A DNA stretch of 64,000 nt from Cupriavidus malaysiensis (GCF_001854325.1 NZ_CP017755.1:1612001-1676000); one strand, 5' to 3'. Positions 26,635-35,722 are shown, numbered from the stretch's first letter. Numbers and translations are program-made. Notes: a model not told the origin generated them from the letters alone.

Positions 26635-27354
26635 TCAGAGCGAGGCGCCGCCGCACATCACGATCTGCTGGCCGGTGACGGCGCCGCCGAACTCGCCCAG
26701 CAGGAAGGACGCCAGCGCGGCCACCTCTTCCGGTGCGACGAAGCGCCCGATCGGCGGCAGGCGCGGCGGCGTGCCGGCGCGGCCCGGATCGCGCAGGAAG
26801 GGCGTATCGGTGGCGCCCGGGGCGATCACGTTGACGGTGATGCCGCGCGGCGCCAGTTCGGCGGCCCAGGAGCGGGCCATGCCCACCAGGGCGGCCTTGG
26901 TGGCGGCGTACTGGCTGCGCGTGGGCGCGCCGTTGGCGGTGCGGCTGCCGATCAGCAGGATGCGGCCGCCGGCGTGCATGCGCGGCGCCAGCCGGTCGGC
27001 CAGGCAGGCAGCCGCTTCGACGTGGACCCGCCACATTGCCGCGCCGTCTTCCATCGACAGCTCGCCCAGCGCTGCCGTGCGCATGAAGCCGGCCGCATGC
27101 ACCACGGCATCGACGGCACCGAGGCGCTCGCAGACCTGTGCCAGGCGGGCGAGGTCGCCGACGTCGACCGCCTCGCAGGTGAGGCCCTCGATGGCCTCGG
27201 ACGGCGGCGTGCGGCACAGGCCGGTGACGCGCCAGCCCTCCTGCAGCAGGCGCATGGCGATGGCGTGCCCGATCCCGGACGAGGCCCCGGTCACGATGGC
27301 ATGGCGCGCCCGAGCGGGGCGGCTTGGCGTGGCAGGCATGATGGAGCGGTGCAT
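26635..27354 (-). CDS. Short-chain dehydrogenase/reductase (SDR)
   Basis: 239 residues, classical SDR. TGASSGIG binds the cofactor, Ser is in LLIGSRTANG, and Tyr-Lys in SQYAATK completes the active site; APGATDTPF follows. A 15-bp duplication at 27336-27365 repeats the start codon, so ATG 27354 or 27339 could both serve. It lies 59 bp after the DeoR gene on the same strand and may be the last gene of the sugar-acid operon, oxidising or reducing a hydroxy acid. That role is inferred from position only. Confidence 0.88.
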   Translation of the reverse strand: MHRSIMPATPSRPARARHAIVTGASSGIGHAIAMRLLQEGWRVTGLCRTPPSEAIEGLTCEAVDVGDLARLAQVCERLGAVDAVVHAAGFMRTAALGELSMEDGAAMWRVHVEAAACLADRLAPRMHAGGRILLIGSRTANGAPTRSQYAATKAALVGMARSWAAELAPRGITVNVIAPGATDTPFLRDPGRAGTPPRLPPIGRFVAPEEVAALASFLLGEFGGAVTGQQIVMCGGASL

Positions 27355-27365
27355 GATGGAGCGGT
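27336..27365. repeat. 15-bp tandem duplication over the SDR start
   Basis: GCATGATGGAGCGGT occurs twice back to back (27336-27350 and 27351-27365). On the minus strand it duplicates the ATG and its context, creating two in-frame starts five codons apart. Confidence 0.85.
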
Positions 27366-27413
27366 ACTTGCTACGTCAGACCAAGATGAAGGGAAAAGGG
27401 CAGGGCCCGCTGC

Positions 27414-28205
27414 CTATCCGGCGGCGCTTGGCGTCCCGGGGCCGGACTGCCCCACCGTTTCCACGCGCACATCGCCGCGCGCCTCGAACGGCGCCAGTTG
27501 CTGCGGCGTGACGTCCTGGTCGGTGATCAGGGTCCAGGGCCGTTCGATCGGGGTCCAGTGTTGCTGGCTGGCGTGGCCGACCTTGTCGGCGGTGACCAGC
27601 ACGAATACGTGCGCCGACTGGCGGATCACGCATTCCTTCAGGTAGGCCTGCTCGGCCGAGGCTTCGCACAGGCCGTTGCGGGCCACCACGCCGTCGGCGC
27701 CGAGGAAGGCCTTGTCGACGCTGATGCGGCTCAGCGAGAGCTGGGCCAGCGCGCCCAGCGTGCTCATGCTGGAGGCGCGCACCTCGCCGCCGATCAGCGT
27801 CACCGGCATCCCCGCGGCGGCCAGCGCGGCCACCACCAGCAGGTTGTTGGTGACCACGCTCACCTGTTTTCCGGGCAGGTGGGGGGCCAGCGCGGCCGTG
27901 GTGGTGCCGCCGTCGAGGAAGACCGTGTCGCCGTCGGCGATATGGGCGAACGCGGCGCGGGCGATGGCCGCCTTCTGCGCCTTGCCGCTGACGCGGCGCT
28001 CCTCCAGCGGCGCCTCCGGCTCGTGCGAGCCGACCGCGGCCGCGCCGCCGTAGGTGCGCAGGATGCGGCGGTCCGAGGCCAGCGCGCGCAGGTCGCGGCG
28101 TACCGTGGCTTCCGACATGCCGAAGTGCTCGCACAGCGTGGCGACATCGTTCATGCCGTTGAGGACGGCGTTCAGCATGGCCTCGCGGCGCTTGGTGACT
28201 TTCAT
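27414..28205 (-). CDS. DeoR-family transcriptional regulator
   Basis: 263 residues. The N-terminal helix-turn-helix (VATLCEHFGMSEATVRRDLRAL) is followed by the DeoR C-terminal sensor with FLDGGTTTAALAPHL and ADGV. The family senses phosphorylated sugars or sugar acids and usually represses the adjacent catabolic operon. AGGA precedes the ATG by 10 bp. It lies within the run of sugar-acid genes (26635-35607) and is the natural candidate for binding the repeats at 35723-35830. Confidence 0.93.
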   Translation of the reverse strand: MKVTKRREAMLNAVLNGMNDVATLCEHFGMSEATVRRDLRALASDRRILRTYGGAAAVGSHEPEAPLEERRVSGKAQKAAIARAAFAHIADGDTVFLDGGTTTAALAPHLPGKQVSVVTNNLLVVAALAAAGMPVTLIGGEVRASSMSTLGALAQLSLSRISVDKAFLGADGVVARNGLCEASAEQAYLKECVIRQSAHVFVLVTADKVGHASQQHWTPIERPWTLITDQDVTPQQLAPFEARGDVRVETVGQSGPGTPSAAG

Positions 28206-28232
28206 TGGTGGCGTTCCTGTACCCGTGACGGC

Positions 28233-28254
28233 GCGGCCCGGGGGGGCGGGCCGC
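28233..28254 (-). terminator. Hairpin between sialidase-like gene and DeoR gene
   Basis: GCGGCCCG (28233-28240) and CGGGCCGC (28247-28254) form a perfect 8-bp stem with a G6 loop in the 136-bp gap. No T-run follows. It may weaken read-through into the regulator gene or stabilise the upstream transcript. Confidence 0.45.
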
Positions 28255-28341
28255 GGCAGGGGTCCAATGTAGCAAATCCCGCCGGCGCGGCGTCCGCCGC
28301 GTGGCCGCCCGCCCGCCCGCCTGCCGCCGCGCTCGGCGCGC

Positions 28342-29535
28342 TCAGCCGCGCACCCAGGACTCGGCCACCGCCACGTACTTGATGCGCTGGCGGAAGTAGG
28401 TGAAGGCGATATGCAGCGTGCCGTCGGGGCCTTCCACGATGGAGGGGTAGGAGTACTCGCGGTTGCGCTGGTCGGCCGAGTTGTTGGTCATGCAGTAGCC
28501 GTCGCCGATTTCCAGGTTGCGCCGGCGGCGCCAGGTGCGCCCGCCGTCCTCGGAAATGGCCAGCGACAGCGGCGCGCGCGGCGCGCCCCAGAAGGCGGTG
28601 CCGCGTGCCGATGCCTGCTGCTCGCGCAACTCGCCGCTGTCCTCCGAATCCTCGATGTCGTCGTAGAGGGAAGCGCGCCGCTCGCTGCTGTGGGAGGCAT
28701 CGCTCTCGTTGAACACCAGCGCCAGATGGCCGTTGCGCAGCGCCACGAACTGGATCGAGGAGTTGTTGTTGGGCAGCCCGGTCGGCTCAGGCGCGCTCCA
28801 GTGGCGCCCGTCGCGCGAGCGGCTGGCGTAGATGGCATCGGCCCAGCGGCTGCGGTACAGCGCCAGCAGGCTGCCATCGGCGAGCGGCTGCACGTTCATG
28901 TGGACGCAGCCGACGCTGTCGGGCACCACGTGCTCGTGCCACGTCAGGCCCTGGTCTTCGGACACCATCACGGCGCTGACGTCGTCGTTGCCGACCCAGC
29001 GCTCGCCCGGCTGGGTGCGGCACAGGAACACCGGGCAGGCCCAGGCGCCGTCGGGCAGCACGGCGATGGGCTGGCGCACGAAGGTGCCGGGGCGGTCGAA
29101 CAGGGTCTCGATCGGGCCCCAGCTGCGGCCGCCGTCGTCGGAGATGCGCCGGCGCACGATGGCGGTGTTCTGGTGGCCGGAGAGCTGGGCGGTGTAGAGC
29201 AGCCAGAGGCGGCCGTCCGGCGCGGCGAACAGCACCGGGTTCTGTTCGGAGCGCGCCGGATCCTCCGACAGCTTCAGCGGCGGCGTCCAGCGCCGGCCGC
29301 CGGCCGGCAGCCGGGACAGGTAGATCGAGACGTCGGGAATGCCTTCCTGGGTGCCGCCGAACCAGGCGCACAGCAGGTCGCCGCCGGGCAGGGCGAGCAG
29401 GTTGGCGGCATGGTTCTGCACGCAGGGCGTCGGCAGGAAGGCCTCGCGGCGGCCGGCGTCGGTGCTGGCGAGGTGCACTTCGCCGTCGCTGGCGGTGAGC
29501 GCGAGGGCGGCGGCGGGCTGGACGATGGCGTTCAT
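28342..29535 (-). CDS. Sialidase-like (BNR-repeat) beta-propeller protein
   Basis: 397 residues without a signal peptide, so cytoplasmic. Asp-box (BNR) motifs such as SDDGGRSWGP, SEDQGLTWHE and SEDGGRTWRR mark a six-bladed sialidase/neuraminidase-like propeller (BNR_2). The C-terminal NREYSYPSIVEGPDGTLHIAFTY is also typical. A true sialidase active site (Arg triad, Tyr, Glu) cannot be confirmed by eye; a lyase or hydrolase of an unsaturated or acidic sugar is equally possible. It sits 25 bp after the symporter gene in the acid-sugar operon, so it should act on an imported glycoside or sugar acid. Confidence 0.85.
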   Translation of the reverse strand: MNAIVQPAAALALTASDGEVHLASTDAGRREAFLPTPCVQNHAANLLALPGGDLLCAWFGGTQEGIPDVSIYLSRLPAGGRRWTPPLKLSEDPARSEQNPVLFAAPDGRLWLLYTAQLSGHQNTAIVRRRISDDGGRSWGPIETLFDRPGTFVRQPIAVLPDGAWACPVFLCRTQPGERWVGNDDVSAVMVSEDQGLTWHEHVVPDSVGCVHMNVQPLADGSLLALYRSRWADAIYASRSRDGRHWSAPEPTGLPNNNSSIQFVALRNGHLALVFNESDASHSSERRASLYDDIEDSEDSGELREQQASARGTAFWGAPRAPLSLAISEDGGRTWRRRRNLEIGDGYCMTNNSADQRNREYSYPSIVEGPDGTLHIAFTYFRQRIKYVAVAESWVRG

Positions 29536-29560
29536 GGCGTGTGTCGGGTGAGGGGTTGGG

Positions 29561-30985
29561 TCATTGCGCGGAGCCGTTCGGGCGGGCGCCGGCGGCGGGC
29601 GCGCCCTGGGCGGCGCGGGCCGGCGCGAACAGCTTCTCGACCACCAGGACCAGCGCCGGCGTCACCAGCGCGACGTACATATTGTCGATGCCGAAGGGGT
29701 TGCCCAGCAGGTACCAGGCGGTGGTGGCCACGGCCGCCAGCACCAGGCCGGCGACGGCGCCGCGGCTGCTGCCGAAGAAGGGCAGGTAGATGCCGATCAG
29801 GGCCACGATCGAGACCGACAGGCGCAGCGCGCGGGTGAAGAAGGACAGCGCCAGGATCTGCGGTACGAACAGCACGAACACCAGCGGCACGAAGCCGACC
29901 GCCAGCGAGATCCAGCGCGTCGCGCGCAGCTCCTGCTCAGGCGTGGGGCGGTAGCGCGGCACGTAGAAGTCCTTGACGATCAGCGAGGCGATGGCCAGGG
30001 CCACGGTGCAGACGCTGACGAAGATCGAGGCCACCAGCGAGGTGGTGACCACGCCGGCCAGCAGCGGGTGCATGTGCTGCAGGAAGACCGGCAGCGCGTA
30101 CAGGCTCTTGATCTCGGGGTAGAGGTACTTGGCGGCGACGCCGATGAAGCCCAGCGCGATCGAGATCGGCACGCACAGCACGGCGGCCATCAGCGAGGCC
30201 TGGCGCGCCGCCGCCGGGCTCTTGGTGGCGGAAATGGCCTGGATGATGAACTGGGTGGAGAAGATGGCGCCCGCCGAGCCGATGATCCAGGCGCCGATGG
30301 TGCCGCCGCTGAGCGCGCCGTGCCAGGTGAAGTAATGCTCGGGCATGGTCTGCACCATCGGCGCCAGGCCGCCGGTGAGGCGCCAGGCCACGGCCACCAG
30401 GATGCCGATGCCGAGCAGCTTGACGGCGCTGTGGAAGATGGTCAGGTAGGCCACGCTCTTGAGGCCGCCCCAGGCAAAGTAGATGGTGCTGATGGCGGCG
30501 GTGATCAGCGCCGCGGTGGTCAGGTCGACGTGCATCACCGTGGAGATGGCCGCCGCGCCGCTGACATAGTTGCCGACGTTCACCAGCAGCAGGGCGTAGA
30601 TCATGATGGCGGAGACCACCAGCTTGGCGCCGTTGCCGTACTTGCGGGCGATGAAGCCGGAGATGGTGAACTCGCCCGAGGCATAGAGCCGCTTGGCCAT
30701 GAAGAGGCCGAACAGCAGGAAGCCGATGGCCGCCGAGATCACCGACCAGGACGCGGCGATGCCCACGTTGAAGGCTTCCTGGGAGGTGCCGACGGTGGAC
30801 TTGGCGCCGATGTACTCCGACATCAGCAGCACCGCCACCACCACGGCCGGCATCGAGCGGCCCGCCACCATGAACTGCTCGGAATCGCGGCTGCGCAGGC
30901 GCACGCTGGCCACGCTGGTCACCACGATGTAGACCGCCACCATGGCGATGATGAGGACGGTGTCCCCATGCGAGAAGGACGTCAT
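29561..30985 (-). CDS. Sodium:solute symporter (SSS family)
   Basis: 474-residue, 13-helix symporter of the PutP/SSS family. Typical parts are MVAGRSMPAVVVAVLLMSEYIGAKSTVGTSQ near the first unwound helix and ATKSPAAARQASLMAAVL further on. AGGAGA is 6 bp before ATG 30985. It imports an organic solute with sodium. Given its operon partners the substrate is likely a sugar acid, hydroxy acid or sialic-acid-like compound. Confidence 0.93.
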   Translation of the reverse strand: MTSFSHGDTVLIIAMVAVYIVVTSVASVRLRSRDSEQFMVAGRSMPAVVVAVLLMSEYIGAKSTVGTSQEAFNVGIAASWSVISAAIGFLLFGLFMAKRLYASGEFTISGFIARKYGNGAKLVVSAIMIYALLLVNVGNYVSGAAAISTVMHVDLTTAALITAAISTIYFAWGGLKSVAYLTIFHSAVKLLGIGILVAVAWRLTGGLAPMVQTMPEHYFTWHGALSGGTIGAWIIGSAGAIFSTQFIIQAISATKSPAAARQASLMAAVLCVPISIALGFIGVAAKYLYPEIKSLYALPVFLQHMHPLLAGVVTTSLVASIFVSVCTVALAIASLIVKDFYVPRYRPTPEQELRATRWISLAVGFVPLVFVLFVPQILALSFFTRALRLSVSIVALIGIYLPFFGSSRGAVAGLVLAAVATTAWYLLGNPFGIDNMYVALVTPALVLVVEKLFAPARAAQGAPAAGARPNGSAQ

Positions 30986-31076
30986 CTCTGTCTCCTGGTC
31001 AGGCGCGGGAGGATTCCCGCGGGGCCGGCTTGTCGGTGCCGGCTCTGGGTGCTGCGGTGTCTGTTCTGCGTTGCGC

Positions 31077-31093
31077 GGGGCCGCGGCGGCCCC
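31077..31093 (-). other. Intercistronic hairpin before the symporter gene
   Basis: GGGGCCG and CGGCCCC form a 7-bp stem with a 3-base loop in the 143-bp gap between the PdxA2-like and symporter genes. It may protect a processed mRNA or lower expression of the distal genes. Confidence 0.4.
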
Positions 31094-31128
31094 GGCGCGA
31101 GGGTGAGAAAGTGCGTGCGTGAGAGGGA

Positions 31129-32160
31129 TCAGGCAGCCTGCGCCGGCCGGGCCTGCTCGCGCCGCGTGGCCAGCTCGCAGGCCTGGCGCAGCGCCTCCAG
31201 CATGCTGCGTTCGTCCGCGATGCCCTTGCCGGCGATGTCGAAGGCGGTGCCGTGGTCGACCGAGGTGCGGATCACGGGCAGGCCGACGGTGATGTTGACG
31301 CCGGCTTCGAGCCCCATCACCTTGACCGGGCCGTGGCCCTGGTCGTGGTACATCGCCACCACCACGTCGAAGTCGCCGCGGCCGGCGCGGAAGAACAGGG
31401 TGTCGGCGGGCAGCGGGCCTTCCACCTGCCAGCCGCGCGCCTGCAGCGCCTGCACCGCCGGGATGATCTTCTCTTCCTCTTCGCCGTAGCCGAACAGGCC
31501 GTTCTCGCCGGCATGCGGGTTGATGCCGCACACGCCGATGCGGGGCTGTGCGATGCCGGCGCGCACCAGCGTGGTGTGGGCGCGCTCGATGGTGCGCTGG
31601 ACCAGGCCCGGCTCGATGCGGCGGATGGCATCGAGCAGGCCGATATGGGTGGTCACGTGGATCACGCGCAGGTTCGGCGCCACCAGCATCATCGACACCT
31701 CGTCGATGCCGGTCAGGTGCGCCAGCATCTCCGTGTGGCCGGGGAAGATGTGGCCGCCGGCATGCAGCGCTTCCTTGTTGAGCGGCGCGGTGCAGATGGC
31801 ATCGAATTCGCCGGCCGAGGTCAGCTCGACGGTGCGCGCGATGTAGCGGTAGGCGGCGTCGCCGGCCACGGCCGACAGCTGGCCGTAGGGCAGGTCGGCG
31901 GGAATCAGGCCGAGGTCGATGCAATCGACGATGCCGGGGCGGAACACGGCATCGGCCGGCTGCGCGACGGTGCGCACTTCCAGCGCCGTGCCGGCGCGGC
32001 GGCCGGCGTCGCGCAGGCGCACGGCGTCGCCGACCACGATCGGGCGGCATTGCTCGTAGACCGCGCGATGCGACAGCGCCTTCATGATGATCTCGGGGCC
32101 GACGCCGGCGGCGTCGCCCATGGTGATGCCGATGACCGGCCGGTAGCTCGTTGCAGTCAT
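31129..32160 (-). CDS. PdxA2-like 4-phospho-hydroxy-acid dehydrogenase
   Basis: 343 residues of the PdxA family. GITMGDAAGVGPEIIMKAL opens the protein. Metal-binding His residues are in FPGHTEM, VTTHIGL and YHDQGHGPVK. In PdxA2-type enzymes paired with a DUF1537 kinase, the reaction is NAD-dependent oxidation and decarboxylation of 4-phospho-D-erythronate or -threonate. ATG 32160 has AAGGA upstream and overlaps the kinase stop codon (ATGA), proving tight coupling. Vitamin B6 synthesis is unlikely in this context. Confidence 0.92.
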   Translation of the reverse strand: MTATSYRPVIGITMGDAAGVGPEIIMKALSHRAVYEQCRPIVVGDAVRLRDAGRRAGTALEVRTVAQPADAVFRPGIVDCIDLGLIPADLPYGQLSAVAGDAAYRYIARTVELTSAGEFDAICTAPLNKEALHAGGHIFPGHTEMLAHLTGIDEVSMMLVAPNLRVIHVTTHIGLLDAIRRIEPGLVQRTIERAHTTLVRAGIAQPRIGVCGINPHAGENGLFGYGEEEEKIIPAVQALQARGWQVEGPLPADTLFFRAGRGDFDVVVAMYHDQGHGPVKVMGLEAGVNITVGLPVIRTSVDHGTAFDIAGKGIADERSMLEALRQACELATRREQARPAQAA

Positions 32161-33512
32161 TGCAGGGTTTCCTTGGTTCGGATGGGCGCGCGCGGCGCGT
32201 CCACGGGCGTGGCGGCGGACAGGCGCCTCCACGCGGCATGCAGGGAGCCGGGCGTGCCGAAGCCGCCCGCCTTGGTTACCACCGCCAGCGGCGCGCCGGC
32301 ACGGGCAGCGTGCAGCAGCGGCATGCCGGGTTCGACCTCTTCGGCGATCCGCAGCGCCTCGATGCCGGCCGCGGCCAGCAGCGCGCGCGCCGTTTCGCCG
32401 CCGGTGGCCACCAGGGCGCCGGCCAGCGGCAGGCCGGGCGCCAGCAGCGTGGCCAGGCGCCGGCAGTGGCGCAGGCCGTCGGCCGGGTCGGCGCGGGTGG
32501 CCTGGCTGAGCGTGACGAGCACGTCGCGGCGCGCGCGCAGCGCGGCGGCGACGGCCTGGCCCAGCGGCGCGACGGCTTCGTCGGGGCCGTCGACCGGCAC
32601 CTCGAACGCCAGCAGCGCGTCGCCGGCGGCGTCGCGCAGGCGGGCGGCCTGGGTATGGGAAATGCTGGACATGCTGCCGACCACGGTCAGCACGGGGCCG
32701 GGGACGATCCCGGCATCGGTGCCGGCGGCGGCTCCCGCGCCATCGTGGTCGAAGGCATCGTGGCCGTCGGTATCTTCAGCGCCTCCGTCAGCGCCTTCGC
32801 CGGCGCGGCGGTCCAGGCCGAGCGCCTGCATCAGCGCGGGCGCGAGGCCGCCGGAGCCGGCCCAGAAGGCACGCTGCAGCGCGGCCGATGCGGTGGCGAT
32901 GTGCGCGAGGTCATCCTCGCCCAGCGCGTCGCAGACCACGGCCTGGATTCCTTCGGCCTGCAGCGCGGCGAAGCGGGCGGCGAGCGCCGGCCGGCCGGCG
33001 CGGATCGCCTCCAGCGGCAGCAGCGCCGTGCGCAGCCCCTGTGCGCGCAGCATCGCGCCAAGGTCGGCGCGTCCCGGGATGCCTTCATTGCGCCACACCT
33101 CGGTCTGCTCGACCGCCACGCCGTGCAGCCACTGGCGGCCATCGCGGGTGGTGCGGCCGGTGGCCGGATAGGCCGGGGCGACGATGGCCAGCCCGGCCAG
33201 CGGCACCAGGGCGGCGATCTCGGCGGCGGCGTTGCCGCGCAGCGTCGAGTCGACTTTCTTGTACAGGCGCGTGCCGGCACCGGCCAGTGCCTGCCAGGCA
33301 TCGAGCTGGCGCCGGGCGGCCTCGGCCGGCGCCGCGCGGCGCGAATCGGCATCCACCGCCAGCACGTCCTGCCCGGCCGGGCAGGCGGCGCCCGCGTGCA
33401 GCAGCACGGCGCTGCGCAGGCCCAGGCGGGTGCCGGCGACGGCGCAGTCGGCGGCGCCGGACAGGTCGTCGGCGACGATCAGCAGGCGGGCGCGGATGGC
33501 GGGAGCGTTCAC
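32157..33512 (-). CDS. DUF1537 four-carbon acid sugar kinase
   Basis: 451 residues. The N-domain shows LLIVADDLSGAADCA and KKVDSTLRGN. The nucleotide-binding C-domain shows VVGSMSSISHTQ, VATGGETARALL and TKAGGFG. These are the hallmarks of the OtnK/DenK/LtnK kinases that phosphorylate erythronate, threonate or 3-oxo-tetronates. An Asp/Gly/Ala-rich linker of about 30 residues sits between the domains and is unusual. The GTG at 33512 overlaps the stop of the alcohol dehydrogenase (GTGA). The kinase and PdxA2-like enzyme should act in sequence. Confidence 0.92.
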   Translation of the reverse strand: MNAPAIRARLLIVADDLSGAADCAVAGTRLGLRSAVLLHAGAACPAGQDVLAVDADSRRAAPAEAARRQLDAWQALAGAGTRLYKKVDSTLRGNAAAEIAALVPLAGLAIVAPAYPATGRTTRDGRQWLHGVAVEQTEVWRNEGIPGRADLGAMLRAQGLRTALLPLEAIRAGRPALAARFAALQAEGIQAVVCDALGEDDLAHIATASAALQRAFWAGSGGLAPALMQALGLDRRAGEGADGGAEDTDGHDAFDHDGAGAAAGTDAGIVPGPVLTVVGSMSSISHTQAARLRDAAGDALLAFEVPVDGPDEAVAPLGQAVAAALRARRDVLVTLSQATRADPADGLRHCRRLATLLAPGLPLAGALVATGGETARALLAAAGIEALRIAEEVEPGMPLLHAARAGAPLAVVTKAGGFGTPGSLHAAWRRLSAATPVDAPRAPIRTKETLQ

Positions 33513-34678
33513 GGCAGCAGGCGCTGGTAGACCGCCTCGATATCGGCGAGCGACATCGGCTTGGGATTGTTGGCCATCAGGCGCGTGACCTTGGAGGCGG
33601 CCACGGCCAGTGCCGGCACGTCCGCCTCGGACACGCCGTAGCGGCGCAGGTCCTGCGGAATGCGCAGCACTTCGGTCCATTCCGCCAGGCGGGCGATCAG
33701 CGCCTGGGTGGCGGCCTGCTCGCCGGTGGCGGCGTCGGCGATGCCCAGCGTGCGCGCCACGGTGGCCAGGCGGCCGGCAATCGCGCTCGCGTTGAAGGCC
33801 ATCACATGCGGCAGCAGCATGGCATTGGCGACCCCGTGCGTGATATGGAACATGCCGCCCAGCGGGTAGGCCAGTGCGTGCACGGCGGCGGTGCCGGCGG
33901 CGGTCAGGGCCAGCCCGCCGTACATCGAGCCGAGCATCATGGCCTCGCGCGCCGGCGCATCGTGGCCGTCGCGGTAGGCGGTGACGATGTTGGCGCCGAT
34001 CAGCCGCATCGATTCCAGCGCGAACATATCGCTGACCGGATTGGCCTTGGTGGAAATATAGGACTCCAGCGCATGCACGAAGGCATCGACGCCGGTCGCC
34101 GCCGTGATCGGCTGCGGCAGGTCGAAGGTCAGCGCGGCGTCCAGGATCACCAGCTGCGGCAGCAGGTGGCGGCTGACGATGCCGACCTTGAGGGCCTCGT
34201 CCGGCAGCGTGACGATGGCGTTGGGGGTGACCTCGGAGCCGGTGCCCGCGGTGGTCGGCACCAGGATCATCGGCACGCCCGGGTGGGCGATGCGGTCGAT
34301 GCCCAGCCAGTCGCGCAGCGGGGCGTCGTTGGTCAGGCGCACGGCGAACAGCTTGGCCGCGTCCAGCACGCTGCCGCCGCCGATGGACAGCACGGCCTGC
34401 GGCGCGAACGGCGCGATCTGCTCGCGGAACACGGTCTCGATGTTCTCGATGGTCGGCTCCGGCTCGACGCCGCGCACGACGCGCACCTCGACGTCGCGTG
34501 CCGCCAGCGCCGCGACCACGCGCGCGATGGTGCCGTTCTCTTCCATCACCGGCTGGGTGATCAGGGCCAGGCGCGCGACCGGGCGGTCGAGCAGGGCCAG
34601 CTTTTCGGGCAGCAGGTCGAGGCTGCCGGTGCCGTGCACGAGGTGCTTGACGGTCTGGAAATGGTAGGTGGTGGTCAT
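33509..34678 (-). CDS. Iron-containing (group III) alcohol dehydrogenase
   Basis: 389 residues, normal for the family. The NAD site is LSIGGGSVLDAAK, and PTTAGTGSEVT lies in the middle. The metal ligands are in the Asp/His region DAFVHALESYIS, then ALAYPLGGMFHITHGVANAMLLPH. Relatives are lactaldehyde, 4-hydroxybutyrate and maleylacetate reductases. Within this operon it may oxidise a hydroxyl group of the substrate or reduce an aldehyde released by the aldolase. It starts 35 bp after the aldolase gene. Confidence 0.92.
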   Translation of the reverse strand: MTTTYHFQTVKHLVHGTGSLDLLPEKLALLDRPVARLALITQPVMEENGTIARVVAALAARDVEVRVVRGVEPEPTIENIETVFREQIAPFAPQAVLSIGGGSVLDAAKLFAVRLTNDAPLRDWLGIDRIAHPGVPMILVPTTAGTGSEVTPNAIVTLPDEALKVGIVSRHLLPQLVILDAALTFDLPQPITAATGVDAFVHALESYISTKANPVSDMFALESMRLIGANIVTAYRDGHDAPAREAMMLGSMYGGLALTAAGTAAVHALAYPLGGMFHITHGVANAMLLPHVMAFNASAIAGRLATVARTLGIADAATGEQAATQALIARLAEWTEVLRIPQDLRRYGVSEADVPALAVAASKVTRLMANNPKPMSLADIEAVYQRLLP

Positions 34679-34713
34679 GGCCGGATCCGGTGGCTGGGTC
34701 GGGCGCCGCGGGC

Positions 34714-35607
34714 TCAGCGCGCGGCGGCGGTGCGGTAGACGGACAGGGCCTCGGCCAGGCGCTCGCGGGTCTTGGCGTCGAGCGGTCGGGCCGGGGCGCG
34801 GGCGGGGCCGGCGGGCATGCCGAGCATCTCGGCGGCGGTCTTCAGCACCACCGGCATGGTGCCGAGGGCGAAGGCGTCGCGCAGCGCGCGCAGCGATTCC
34901 TGGGCCGCGCGCGCGGCGGCGATGTCGCCGGCCTGGAAGCGGTTCCAGATCGACATCACGACGCCCGGCACGGCATTGGTGGTGGCCGCCACGGCGCCGT
35001 CGCCGCCGGCGATCAGCGTCCACAGGATCATCGAGTCGGTGCCGGTGAAGACGGCGAAGTCGTCGCGGCGCAGGTTGATCAGTTGCAGCAGGCGGTCGAA
35101 GTCGCCACCGCTGTCCTTGATGCCGCGGATATTCGGTACCTCGGCGAGGCGGCGCACGGAGTCGATGGTCAGCGTTACGCCGGCCTTGGCCGGGATGGTG
35201 TAGAGCATGACCGGCAGGGAGGTGGCGGCGGCGATGGCACGGTAGTGTTCGACCAGTTCCGCCTGGGTGGCGCCGTTGAAGTAAGGGGTGATCACCGACA
35301 CCGCGTCGACGCCGGTGTCCAGCATCTTGCTGTTGAGGGCGATGACGTCGCGCGTGGCATAGGCGCCGGTGCCGGCAATCACCGGCACGCGGCCGCGCGC
35401 CTGCGCCACGGTGATGCGGGCGATGCGCAGCTTCTCTTCTTCGGACAGTGCGATGAATTCGCCGTTGGTGCCGAGCACGAAGAGGGCATGGACACCGGCG
35501 TCGACCAGGCGGTCGACCAGGGTGCGCAGGCCGGCTTCGTCGACCGCTTCGTCGGGGGTCATCGGCGTGATCAGGGCGGGGATGATCCCTCGGAACGAGA
35601 TGGTCAT
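34714..35607 (-). CDS. Dihydrodipicolinate synthase/N-acetylneuraminate lyase family aldolase
   Basis: 297 residues, a class I aldolase with a TIM barrel. GTNGEFIALSEEEK carries the carboxylate-binding loop. The catalytic Tyr is in VMLYTIPAKAG and the Schiff-base Lys in IRGIKDSGGDF. GTNGE in place of GTTGE suggests a catabolic 2-keto-(3-deoxy) acid aldolase rather than lysine synthesis. AAGGAGAG is 7 bp before ATG 35607. First gene of the long minus-strand operon; cleavage would give pyruvate plus an aldehyde, for which the alcohol dehydrogenase is next door. Confidence 0.93.
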   Translation of the reverse strand: MTISFRGIIPALITPMTPDEAVDEAGLRTLVDRLVDAGVHALFVLGTNGEFIALSEEEKLRIARITVAQARGRVPVIAGTGAYATRDVIALNSKMLDTGVDAVSVITPYFNGATQAELVEHYRAIAAATSLPVMLYTIPAKAGVTLTIDSVRRLAEVPNIRGIKDSGGDFDRLLQLINLRRDDFAVFTGTDSMILWTLIAGGDGAVAATTNAVPGVVMSIWNRFQAGDIAAARAAQESLRALRDAFALGTMPVVLKTAAEMLGMPAGPARAPARPLDAKTRERLAEALSVYRTAAAR

Positions 35608-35722
35608 GCTTGGCTCTCCTTGCCATGCGCGCCGCCCGATGGAAGGCCGGGCGGCTTGTTGTGCGGGGCGGTCGAGGGTGGCCTCTGCCATCGATGGCAA
35701 GGTCCGCACGATCCGTTGGTTT

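Noticed and set aside
31129..32160. PdxA of vitamin B6 biosynthesis
   Set aside because: ATGA overlap with a DUF1537 kinase and the GHGPVK-type motif favour the catabolic PdxA2 group.
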